A program made the position numbers and the translations under genes. From Erinaceus europaeus (lineage: Eukaryota; Chordata; Mammalia; Eulipotyphla; Erinaceidae), in NCBI RefSeq assembly GCF_950295315.1, contig NC_080176.1, positions 37,282,189 through 37,346,188 on the forward strand: a DNA stretch of 64,000 bases. Reading direction: 5' to 3'. This document shows, in pieces, positions 12,037 through 24,500 of the stretch; the first letter of the stretch is position 1; the number at the start of each line of letters is the position of its first letter. Under the pieces are notes generated by a model. It had not been told where the DNA came from, searched no databases, and worked only from the letters and a program-made list of their open reading frames with translations.

Positions 12037-12144
12037 TAAAAAAAAACCACGAGGGTGGTGCTTCATTTTGCAAAGTTTATAAACATCCAGTCTGCATCTT
12101 CTCAATTAAAGAATTCTCTGAAATCAGCTCCCACTGTACTATTT

Positions 12145-12318
12145 TTGTTTTCCAGATGCAGGGTGAAAAGTGAAAGGGAAAAGGAGAGGGGGAGAGAGAC
12201 AGAGAGAAGGAGTGACACCATAGCAATGCTTCAGTACTTGTGAAGCTTCCCCTTTGTGGAATGCACTCACAAATGGTAAAATATGAACTCGACCAGGTGA
12301 GCTGCCTGCCAGCCCCTG
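12145..12318 (-). mobile_element. Diverged SINE type B
   Basis: Purine-rich 'gagggggagagagacagaga' body, then 'gcttcagtacttgtgaagct' and the inverted head ending gctgcctgccagcccc. It lies about 120 bases upstream of the first LAMA3 exon in the window. Confidence 0.7.
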
Positions 12319-12437
12319 AACATTTCAGATCTATTCTCTTCAGCAACCTTCAAACATACATTGCAATGCTTTTAATATGCAGTCACCATGCTATACATGG
12401 GGAGACTTTAATCTCTGTGTCTGTTTTCTTTTATCAG

Positions 12438-12555
12438 CTCTTCCACGTGGCCTATGTCTTAATCAAATTTGCTAATTCTCCTCGGCCTGATCTTTGGGTC
12501 TTGGAAAGGTCTGTAGACTTTGGAATCACCTACTCACCTTGGCAATATTTTGCAC
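12438..12555 (+). CDS. LAMA3: LAMA3 exon (likely exon 3): LN domain
   Basis: 118 nt, entered in phase 0 and left after one base of the next codon. Acceptor ttatcag, donor gtaagt. It encodes [18 protein letters not shown], then [11 protein letters not shown] and YSPWQYFA, part of the jelly-roll LN domain that drives laminin polymer formation. The first base of the following His codon is here and the other two are at 13926. The exon before it (the first part of LN, ending in a dipeptide like G-Q) is not recognisable anywhere in 1-12437. Confidence 0.96.
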
Positions 12556-15500
12556 GTAAGTAATTTTGCCTGCCATGTTACAAGTGACTTGACTTACTTA
12601 AAATAGATATGGACTATGGGTTTAATTAGAATATTAGTCTCTCAATATGGCTACTTAGGAATTGGTCACATTAGCCTTTTACTTACCCTCATTGATACTT
12701 TAATTTCAAGGACACCACATGCAGGGCTGAGGTTGAACTATCTCTTATGGTAACAGTTCTTCCACTATTTTGGGGACAATTAGTGTACCTATTTCTGGGC
12801 CTTAGCACAGTCTTCTTCCTTTTATGAAGTCTTAGGAACTAAGTTCCATCTTTGTGGTTCCCATGGTGCACATTACTTACCCTGACCCTGTTATCTTTAC
12901 ACATATAGAATGTCACTGTCTGAGAATGTTGTGATAACTTGAAATAGATGGGAATTTATTTACAAATGAGTTGCATTTTCTATTAATGCTCTTTAGAATG
13001 TCAACTTGCCCAATAAGGAGTGGGGATTTATAATCATATCTCTGAACATTGCTATTATAAATCAAGTGTCCTGAAATGAGTTAGTATCTTTTTTCATGCA
13101 CACCGGGTTAAGTGCACAGTGTGAAGTGCAAGGATCCTGGTTCGAGCCCTGGGTTCTCCACCTGCAGGGGGGCCACTTCACAAGCAGTGAAGCAGGTCTG
13201 CAGGTGTCTATCTTTCTCTCTGTCTTCTCCTCCTCTCTCAATTTCTGTCTGTCCTGTCCAACAACAACAGCAGCAACAACAATAATAAGAAAAAATGGCT
13301 GCCAGAAGCAGTGGATTCATAGTGCAGGCAGTGAGCCCCAGTGATAACCCTGGAGGCAAAAAAGAAAAAAGGAAAAAAAAGTCCTTTTAACTTTTTTTTT
13401 TTCTCAGTATGGTGCCAGAGATCAAATCCAGTGTCTGTTTTTTGAGAGTTGGGTGCTGGTGGGGGTAGTGGCAGGAACAGCTAGAGAACACTGCAGTGTG
13501 TGTGAAGTTCACTCTGCCCCCTGCTAGGAATCCAGCTTGACTCAGGACAGGTGGGTGCACTACCTCGGAGCCACCCTCCCTGCTCCCATTCTGAATTTAT
13601 GCTTAAAAACTTTTAGCGTGTCTTCATTTTTCCCTGTTCAGCTGGAAACATGAGGTTTTTTGAGATTTATAACAGGATGACAATCATTCATGTTTTTAAA
13701 ATATATATATTTACTGGATAGAGACACTCAGAAATTGAGAGGGAAAGGGGAGATAGAGAGGAAGAGAGACACCTGTAACACTGTTTCTCCACTTGAAAAG
13801 CTTTTCCCCTGCAGGTGGACTGGGGGCTTAAACCTGGGTCCTTGTGCATTGTAACATGTCCGTTCAACCAGGTGTGCCAACACCTGTCCCCACTAATCTT
13901 TCATCTTATAATATTTCCTTCCTAGATTCTAAATTAGACTGTTGGGAACAATTTGGGCAGGAGGCAAATATGGCTATCACCAGAGATGACGATGTACTTT
14001 GTACTACTGAATATTCCCGGATTGTACCTTTAGAAAATGGTGAGGTAAGTAGAATTGGGAGACTGAGAGCTAAGACTCAGAAATGAAAGAGAGAATAGAG
14101 AAAGACTCAAAAATGAACATGAGATTATCAAATCTTCCATAATTATGCAACTTTCTCTTTCAAGAAGATTTAACATAGATTTGGATGGAAACCAAACCAG
14201 TGCTTGGGGCTAAATGGTAAAGAAACCACATCATAAACTCCAAAAAAAATAAAATACTTAGATTAGAAATTATGCACCTTCTCCTAGAAGTCAGTATTTG
14301 ATATTCAAGATGCACAGGTCTTGACACCATGTGTTGGTGGAAAATTAAAAACCGGGCCCTTAGAAAGTAAGAAACTGAGGGTTACGCAATAACATTGATT
14401 CCTTGCCCCTTTTTGTTGTGGGCAGGAGTTTGGAATCATCTGTTGAAGAGAAAACAGTTGCTGTCAATTTGAATTGCATTTGGCTCTTGTGAAGTTAGAC
14501 AAGACATTGTTTAGGGATGTAAGGATAATCGGACAATTCCATAAAAATTGGGAGCCATAGTTGTCATAAAGTGAGTTTTAGAATTCTTTAGATTTGGTTT
14601 TCTGTTTTTAGGCAAAGAGATTTTTCTGAAGCAGCTCTGTTTTTTTCTGACAATTGGTGAATGGTTCATGTCACTGATGGTTGGTGCTTGGGTTTTATAC
14701 TTCATGTTTTCAAATAATAACTGAGTTTTGCATAGGTGATTTTTCTTCACTATTAACTATAACCCAGTAATTTCCTCCCCCATCTCACTTGCTTTGATGT
14801 TGTTTGACAGAATTTGTTTTCCTGTATTTATAGATATTGTAATTATACTCTCAGCATTCCAGAGCATTGTAGTCCTACCACCACACTGATAGAACAAAGA
14901 GCTTGAAATGAAATGATAACATCTGAAAGCCGAGGTTTAAAAACCAATTGCCAGCATTTGGCAGGAAGATGGGACTGGCAGTGATGTTTTTAGACATATA
15001 CAACATCCAAGACCACCCACAAATAGAAAGTGATTCACAGAAACAAATGCTTTGGGACATAGGAATTGATTTTAGTTACTTGCAGCTAAATTTTGATGAA
15101 ATGAATTTGTTCTCTCTCTGTGTGTGTGTGTGTGTGTGTGTGTCTCTCTCTCTCTCTCTTTCTGTGGTTATTTTAGGTTGTGGTGTCCTTGATAAATGGC
15201 CGTCCAGGGGCAAAGAATTTTACTTTCTCTCGAACCTTGAGGGATTTCACCAGGGCAACAAACATCCGCTTGCGTTTCCTTCGAACGAACACCCTTCTTG
15301 GACACCTCATCTCTAAAGCACAGAGGGACCCAACTGTGACCCGGCGGGTAGGTTATTGTTGTTGTTATTGTTGTTCTTTGCTTATTAAATACATTGAATC
15401 TTTTCAAGTAATTATGATAGCCAATAATGTAAGGGCTCATTTTGTCTTAAATGCTAGATATAATATAGGAGTTTGGTTGTTGATAGCAAAAAAACAACAC

Positions 15501-18500
15501 TATATTCAGGACTGGGAAGATAGCATGATTCTGATGCAAACACCTTCCAAGCCTAAGGTCTCAGGTTAAGTCGTGAATAACACAATAAGTCAGAGCTTAT
15601 TAGTGCTCTGCCCCCACTCCTTCCTCTCAAATAATCAAAAATTTAAACATCCATTATATTCAAAGCAGATGAAAGACCAAAAAATGACAATTGAGCCATT
15701 TTAACAAATATTTAACAAATCATTGTCAGTTCTCATATGCTTAGCAAAAGATATGTTCATCTTTTGCTTGTGTGGTAATACAGTGTTTTGAACACATGGA
15801 ACTAACTCCATGCAACCATTCAATGAGTCAAACTCTTTCCATTTGGAGGTGCAACTACCCTGTAGGTTCTCAGTATTCTGCCCTGGGTCCCCTGCATGTG
15901 ATCAGTGGATGAAGGAAGAGGGAGAGTGCAGAGAAAACCCATATACTCCTTACTACACAGGGCACTCCCATTGGCAGGAATGGGTGGTGTAGTCCCCCCA
16001 AGGTGCAGGCAGAGAGATTTAGATATCAGTAAGCACTAGCATTCTATTGTGTTAGCTGCATCACCTGAACAGCCTTCACTCTCAGAGTCAGGCCAGTGTT
16101 ATAATCTCCTGGGACAGCAGAATAAATACCCAGAAGTTAGAGTCCTTTGCCCTCTAACTCCATTTGCTGCCTTCAACTGTTGCTTTGGCAACAGGCAGTC
16201 AAAGGGGAAAGTGACCCCCTGGTTGCAGCTCAAACAGTTTAGTCCCCAAGTCAAAGGGCAAGATTAGAGTGCAGAAGGGCCTAGGAAGAGTGCAGAAGAT
16301 TGCCAGTGCAACCTTTAAAGTCTGTATTCTCATGCAGGTAACATCAGAGAATTGGGGGGAAACTGGAGAGAGAAAATCTTGGCACAGTTAGGAGCAGAAA
16401 GGGCAATCGTCTTGCAGGTTGGTGTCTTAACACTCTCTGAGCTGCTGTAGTTGGGAATTATATTGGACCTGGGGTGGGATTTGATAAAAAGAACTGGGAT
16501 TTCTGATAATCTGTAGCTTAATTGAGTTTCCATTCTCCTGGGTGTTTTGGAGATAGGCCACAAGTGCATCTCACCATATTCTTTGCCCCCCCCCCCCCAT
16601 TCACTTTCTGAAGGTTGCAAGGTTTGTGTTCATGCATATGTATGTTTCCTCTCATTTAGTGAACATAGGTTTTTGGTTTTGTTTTCCTACCAGAGCACTA
16701 CTCAGCTCTGGCTTATGGTGGTGCTGGGGATTAAATCTGGAACTTCTGGTGTTTTAGGCCTGAAAGTCTTTTTGCATAACCATTATCTGTCTCTACAGCC
16801 CTAGTAAACACTTTTTTTAGTTCTTCTTAAGAGGAAATGTTTTTTTTTCTTAATTTACTTATAAAATAAAAAATACCTATAAGACCATAGGATAAGAGTG
16901 GTGCAGTTCCACACAATTCACACTACCAGAGCTCTTCTGTATCCCATCCCCTCCCTTGAAAGCTTTCCTATTCTTTATCCCTCTGGGAACATGGACTCTG
17001 AATCTATATAGGGTGCAGAAAGTGGAAGGTCTGACTTCTGTAGTTGCTTCTCTGCTGGACATGGGTGTCGATCCATGCTCCCAGCCTGTTTTTATCTTTC
17101 TCTAGTGGGGCAGGGCTCTGGGGAGGTGGGGTTCCAGGGTACACTGGTGAGGTTGTCTGCCCTGGGAAGTCAGGTTGGTGTCATGGTAGCATCTGCAACT
17201 TGGTGGCTGAAAAAGCATTAAATATAAAGAAGAACAAACTGTTTAATAATCAGGAACCTAAAGGCAAGGATAGAGAAGATAAGATTTGAGGTCTCCATTT
17301 TGGAAAAAGCTGCTAGATCTATTTTAAGTATATTCCAAGGGGCCCATGACTTTACTAATTTTTGCCTAAGCCTACCAGCTAACATGCAGGTAGACCAAAG
17401 ATATTGTCTGGGAAGATGGTATCAGAGTTGGAAATAGGACTGGAAAGCTGAAGAGAGTAGCTCCCAAATATGGGAAAAGTATATAAATATTGTTAACTGT
17501 AAACCCCATTAATTTGATCTGGAGCCCATATTCAGCACAGGAGCCTATGTAACCTCTGTATCCCTGTAGGCATGAGCTCGAATTCTGTGGTCATAGCTAG
17601 GAACATTCTAACCTGCACTCATTGCCAGACCCATCTTTCTTGAGTGATAGAGCATATTTGCTCAACCTCCCTTCAGCAAATGGGGTAAAAAGTTCTTTAG
17701 TGCAGTGTATTATGCATATAATCTTGACCACTTCTACTTCCCCGTAGCCCCAAACCAGGTTGCTTCTTTGAATGGAGGACTAGGATAGCAGAAAACCTAT
17801 TACATGAACAGCGTATGCTGCTGGAGTAAAAGGCATTCAAAAGCATCTCTATCTTGTCCTGGCAGCCCTTGACACTTAACAGGCATGTAGACAAAAGCTC
17901 CTGTGGTCACCAGCAAGGAAAGCTCTGAGTGTTACTTGTCCTCTCATCGAATTGTCTTTCATGTGACAAAGAAGAGTTGCTAATTCTTATTAACTAAGGC
18001 GTTGCAGGGTAGTTTAAACGCTCTTAAGGTTTTTAAAGGAAAAATCACAAGAAGTTGGGCAGTGGTGCACAGGCTTGAATACACATGCTACCATGCACAA
18101 GGACTTGGGTTCGAGTCTTGGTTCCCAACTGCAGGAGGGAAACTTCAAGAGCAGTGAAACACTGCTGCAGGGGTCTCTCTCCCTCTTTATCTCTCCTTCC
18201 CCCCTCAATTTCTCTCTGTCCTTTCAAATAAAAATAAGTAAAAGCTAAAAAAGAAGAAATCATATCAGAACCTCAGCATGGAGCAAACTAGGTAATTTAA
18301 GATGACTAATCTCAACAATAACAAAAAGATACAAAACCCCTCTTGTCCTTAAGGACAATGCAGACTTCCTTGTTGACAGACATTCTTCTCACTGGAAGCA
18401 TTCTCATTTCAATGAAAACAATTAGTCTACAGCCCCCAGATTCCTCTTTGAATCCTGAGTACTTCCTGCCAAGTCTGAGAAGAAGCTGGCAAATGATGCC

Positions 18501-21500
18501 ACCTGTTGTCACCAGCAGAGAGGCCTCCTATACTCTGGAGATGTGCCTTGTTGATGCAATGGGCCACCCAAAATTGTAGTCTTTAGCTGGGTCTGAAGTT
18601 CATCCTGCCTGGCTTTTTGGTACTTGAATCTCTGCCTTTGCTCTCAGTAACCCTAATCTGGCAAGACTTTTAACAACTGGTAGCCACTCAGTGCTGCATT
18701 TCATCCAGATTTGTAAACATTCTCTCCTCCCTCTCCAGAACCTGTACATTGTGGGGTCTAGATTTTTGGTACAAAATTTATTTTTGATAAAGAAGTATTT
18801 TCAATTTGTAAAACCTAGATTTACAAAAAGAAGAAGAAGAAGAAGAAGAAGAAGAAGAAGAAGAAGAAGAAGAAGAAGAAGAAGAAGGAGAAGAAGAAGA
18901 AGAAGAAGAAGGGGAAAAGAAACTTAATTAGTTTAAGATTTTCAAAGGAATATAGAGTATGACTTATTTACAAAGCAGTGCCCTTCTGTGCATGGAAAGT
19001 GCTTGATGTTAGTGCTGGATGGAGACCTGGGAGGTCTACTGCTTTGCCATGCCTGTGACCTAGGCTGGAGACTGGCACCCATCACAAGGGGCATGGGAGG
19101 AAGAGTTGGTGCTGTGGTGTCTTTCCTTCTGTATCTCTTTACCTGAAAGAGTTGGCTTAGAGTGTTGAAGCCATGGTGGTAACAAAAACAACCGAACAAA
19201 AACACTTATTTCTTAAAAATATGGACGCATTTGGCAGCATGCTATTAGAATAGGTTGAGGAATTTATTTTGTAAGACAGGATCCATCTAAGCCCTTTTGT
19301 GCTGAGGGAGAGTCTAGAGCAGGATAGAAGGAAACAAGGTCAGATATGAGTTGGAGCCTGGTAGATGAAAGTTTCTGTCACCCTTGAGTCAAATGGATTG
19401 TTTTTCTGTTGTGTAGTATTTCTACAGCATAAAGGACATTAGCATTGGTGGACGGTGTGTTTGCAATGGCCATGCAGAGGTGTGCAACGCAAATAATCCT
19501 GAAAAATTGTAAGTATGTTAAGATTTTTTTTCTTTTAGATTTATTTATCTGTTAATGTGAGACAAGAGAGGAGAAAGAGAGAACCAGAACATCACTAACA
19601 CATTTGCCATGCCAGGGCTCAAATTAGGGAGTCATGCTTGAGAGTCTAATGCTTTATCCACTTCTCTGGCCAGGTTCAGATTTTTGTTTAGCTTTCTTAT
19701 GAATGAGTTTAATTGTTTGAGTGGTTGTTTGCATCCTATTAAACACTTTTAAGTCCCTGCCCTCCACAGAAATGTTTCAGTGTCAACAAATAGGTAGTTT
19801 GTGTCTCTCCTCTTCTCCTCAGCATCCCCTAGTCAGTCCACAGCAGACATGGCTGTTCAGTATCATTGCCTAATGATGATTTGGAAAACAGCCACCAAAA
19901 CCTTCCTCCCTGCCCCACACAGTGCAGCCACAAAGAACTGGTCAGAGTTGGCAAAAGAAATAAGACTTGTTTTTGCTATTATCCCTGTCTAAGGGATCAG
20001 GAGTATGCATTCTCAGAATCTTTTTTTTTTTTTTTTTTGAAAGAACTGTAGTAAAATGTACTCAGTATAGTTTACCACCACAACCATTCTATAAACGGTT
20101 TAAGTTCATTAGTGCTAAGTACATCTCCAGTGTTGTCCAGCCATTCCCCACTCTTCACATCGTGTGAAATTGAAGCTGTTTGCCTATTAAGGAACACCTC
20201 CCCCAAATGCACACTTCCCTGGAACCACCATTCTTCTTTTGGTTTCTGAATTTGACTTTTCTAAATACTGCATTTAGGTAGAATCACATAGTCCTGCTCT
20301 CATTTATTTATTTTTATTTTTATTTTTAATTTTAGTTTTTTTCATTTAAATATTTCTGCTTGTAATTTTATATATGTGTGTATGTAAAATATCTATCACA
20401 ATATTCTACATAGAGTTGTGTACCATAGCCTTTGCTTTGAATATTTTAGCATTAGCTTTTTTTTAATTTATTTTTTATTTAAGAAAGGATAAATTAACAA
20501 AACCATAGGGTAGGAGGGGTACAACTCCACACAATTCCCACCACCCAATCTCCATATCCCATCCCCTCCCGTGATAGCTTTCCCATTCTCTATCCCTCTG
20601 GGAGCATGGACCCAGGGACGTGGGTTGTAGAAGGTAGAAGGTCTGGCTTCTGTAATTGCTTCCCCGCTGAACATGGATTTTGACTGGTCGGTCCATACTC
20701 CCAGTCTGCCTCTCTCTTTCCCTAGTAGGGTGGGTCTCTGGGGAAGTGGAGCTCCAGGACATATTGGTGGGGTCTTCAGTCCAGGGAAGCCTGGCCAGCA
20801 TCCTGATGGCATCTAGAACCTGGTGACTGAAAAGAGAGTTAACATACAAAGACAAACAAATTGTTGTGCAATCATGGACCCAAAGGTTGGAATAGTGGAG
20901 AGGAAGTGTTGGGGGTGGGTACTCACTGCAAACTCTAGTGTACTTCTGCTTTCAGGTATATATTTTACCCTAGTTTATGGATACGTGTGAACATATGCTC
21001 TTTGTCACAGAACGTGGTCTTTATGTAGGTTTTGGGACTTTGTTAGAAAGTGATCCACATGGGATGGAATTAGAAAATGCTGTGAAAGGAAAGGTCTCAC
21101 CCGAGTAATGAAGCTGAAGGGTTGTCATTCCACACCTGAAGTCTCTGGACACAGTCTGAGCTGAAGCATGTTGAGGTAGCAATCGTTGTGTTGATTAGGT
21201 TGCTATCAGCTGATGCAATATTATATGATATGGATTGGGAGAGTCATGCGGGAAAGTGGGCCCTATCCAATGGTTCCAGGACTGGGAGAAATATAGACTC
21301 TATAGTGGAGATGTGAGGTTCCTGTTGACTTAGGGTTCAAAAAGACAATGGATAGTTAATGTTATCATCACATTATTTGGTAATTGGGTTAACTTTGAAA
21401 AGTCCTTTTTTTAGGGCTTGCTGTACAGTACTCAGTATCTTGTATATAGCTGTGCCACTGGTTGCCTCTGATCTACTTGGTCTAGGCTTTTGAGAGAGTC

Positions 21501-24500
21501 CGCATATCAAATATGCAACCTATATATTAAGAAGACTCAGTCTGTGTTTTAAAACCTTCGAGGCATACAATTAATTTTCCCCCTCTCATATTAATTAACT
21601 AGTGATGTATATGACTACACTTTATTAGGAGTGTACATAAACACCATTCCCACCACCAAAAGACTGTGTCCCATCCCACCTCCCTACCCCCACGCCCCAC
21701 CCCCACCAGCCCAGGAAGCCACATGTCTACCCTTCACCACAGGGTTTTTACTTTGGTGCCCTACTCTAGATTTAATCAGATCCTGCTTTTAGTTTACCTT
21801 TCAGATCTTCTTACTCAACTTCTGTTGATGAGTTGGATCATTCCATACTCATCTTTATCTTTCTGACTTAGTTCACTTAACATAATTCCTTCTAGCTCTG
21901 TCCAAGATGGGTCAGAGAAGGTGGGTTCATTGTTTTTGATAGCTGCATAGTATTCCATTGTGTATATATACCACAGCTTTCTCAGCCACTCATCTGTTGT
22001 TGGGCACCTGGGTTGCTTCCAGGTTTTAGCTATTATGAATTGTGCTGCTATGAACATAGGAGTACACACCTCTTTTTGGTTGGGTGTTATGAAGTCCTTT
22101 GGGTATAATCCCAGGAGAGGAATTACTGGATCATATGGAAGGTCCATGTCTAGCCTTGTGAGAGTTTTGAAGACTGCTTTCCACAGAGGCTGGACCATTT
22201 ACATTCCCACAAGCAATGCAAAAGGGTTCCTCTGTCCCCACAGCCTCTCCAGTATTTGTTATTACTGTCCTTTTGGATATATTCCATTCTTACAGGAGTG
22301 AGGTGGTATCTCAGTGTTGTCTTAATTTGCATTTCTCTGACAATCAGTGACCTGGAGCAGTTTTTCATATGTTTTTTAGCCTTTTGGATCTCCTCTGGAG
22401 AGAATGTTCTGTTCATATCCTCTGCCCATTTTTGGATGGTGTCATTTGCTTTTTTGGTGCTAAGTTTGCTGAGCTCTTTATATATTTTGGTGATTAGTTT
22501 CTTGTCTGATGTATGGCATGTGAAGCTCTTCTCCCATTCTGTGAGGGGTCTCTTTGTTTGTTTAATAGTTTCTTTGGATGTGCAGAAGCTTTTCAGTTTG
22601 ATGTAGTCGCATTGGTTTGTTTCTGCTTTAGTCTTTCTTGCAGTTGGGTTTATTTCATCAAAGATGTCCTTGAGATGTAGGTGGGAAATGTTTTCCTCTA
22701 TGTATTTGATTGTTTCTGGTCTAAAATTCAGGTCTTTGATCCATTTGGAGTTGATTTTTGTTTCTGGCGAGATAAAGTGGTTCAATTTCATTCTTCTGCA
22801 TGTTTCAACCCAGTTTTACCAGCATCATTTATTGAAGAGAGCCTCCTTCTTCCATTTAATACTCTGGGCCCCCTCATCAAAGATTAGATGTCCCTAGGTG
22901 TGTGGATTTATTTCTGGGCTTTCAGTTCTGTTCCACTGGTCTGTGTGCATATTTTTGCTCCAGTACCATGCTGTTTTGATGATGATGGCTTTATAATATA
23001 GTTTGAGATCTGGGAGAGTGAAGCCTCCATTTCTGTTTCTTTTCCTCAAGATGGTTTTAGCAATTTTAGGTGTTTTCAGATTCCAGATAAATGATTGTAG
23101 TGTTTGTTCTATTCTCTTAAAGAAGCTTGGTGGAACTTTGATGGGTATTGCATTAAATTTGTATATGGCTGTGGGGAGAATATTCATTTTGATGATATTT
23201 ATCCTTTCAATCCATGAGCATGGGATGTCTTTCCATTTTTTGGTATCAGTTTCTATTTCCTTGAGTAGCGACTCATAGTTTTCAATATACAAGTCTTTCA
23301 CTTCTTTGGTCAACTTTATTCCTAGGTATTTGATTGACTTTGCTGAAACAGTAAATGTGACTGATTTCTGGATGTCTTCTTCTTCAGATTTAGTGTTTTC
23401 ATAAAGAAATACCACTGATTTTTGTACATTGATTTTGTAGCCTGACACATTGCTATATTGCCTAATAACTTCCAGTAGTTTCCTGCTGGATTCTTTAGGT
23501 TTTTCTATGTATACTATCATATCATCTGCAAATAGTGAGAGCTTGACTTCTTCTCTTCCAATCTGTATTCCTTTGATTCCTTTCTCTTGCCTGATTGCTA
23601 TGGCAAGATTTTCCAATACTATGTTGAAGAGTAACGGTAACAGTGGACAGCCCTGTCTAGTCCCCGATCTGAGGGGGAATGCTTTCAGCTTCTGTCCATT
23701 GAGTTTGATGTTGGCTGTAGGTTTGCTATATATAGACTCCACTATCTTGAGGAATCTCCCATCTATTCCCATTTTTTGTAGAGTTTTGAGCATGAATGGG
23801 TGTTGGACTTTGTCAAAGGCTTTCTCTGCATCTACTGAAATAATCATGTGGTTTTTGGCTTTGCTTTTACTGATGTGGTGAATGACATTGATTGACTTAC
23901 GGATGTTGAACCAGCCTTGCATTCCTGGGATGAATCCCACTTGGTCGTGATGAACAATCTATTTGATATGTTTCTGTATCTGGTTGGCCAAGATCTTGTT
24001 TAATATTTTGGCATCTATGTTCATTAGAGATATTGGTCTGTAGTTTTCCTTTTTTGTTCTGTCCCTATCAGCTTTTGGTATCAGGTTGATTTTGGCTTCA
24101 TAGAAGGTGGAAGGGAGGATTCCTGTTTCTTCAGTCTTATGGAAAAGCTTAAGAAGTATGGGTACTAACTGTTTCCTGAAAGTTTTGTAGAATTCATTTG
24201 TGAAGCCATCTGGTCCAGGACTTTTGTTGTTGGGAAGGTTCTTAATAATGGTTTCAATTTCTTTGTCTGTGATTGGTGCTTTTAGATTTTGTAGTTCTTC
24301 TTGGTTCAGTTTTGGAAGGGCATATGCTTCTAGGAATTGTTCCATTTCTTCCAGATTCTCTAGCTTGGTGGCATATAGTTCTTCATAGAAGTTTTGCATG
24401 ATTTTCTGCATTTCTGTGGTGTCAGTTGTGATATCTCCTCCATCGTTTACAATTCTATTAATTTGAGTCTTCTCTCTTTTTTTGTTTGGTGAGTCTGGCT

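Noticed and set aside
1..12437. Earlier LAMA3 exon for the first half of the LN domain
   Set aside because: I looked for a frame leading into the exon at 12438 and found none; it presumably lies to the left of the window.
18691..18927. Arginine-rich open frame
   Set aside because: Produced by the (GAA)n repeat read as AGA.
23003..23278. Plus-strand open frames across 21960-25675
   Set aside because: They are the complementary strand of the antisense L1 ORF2.
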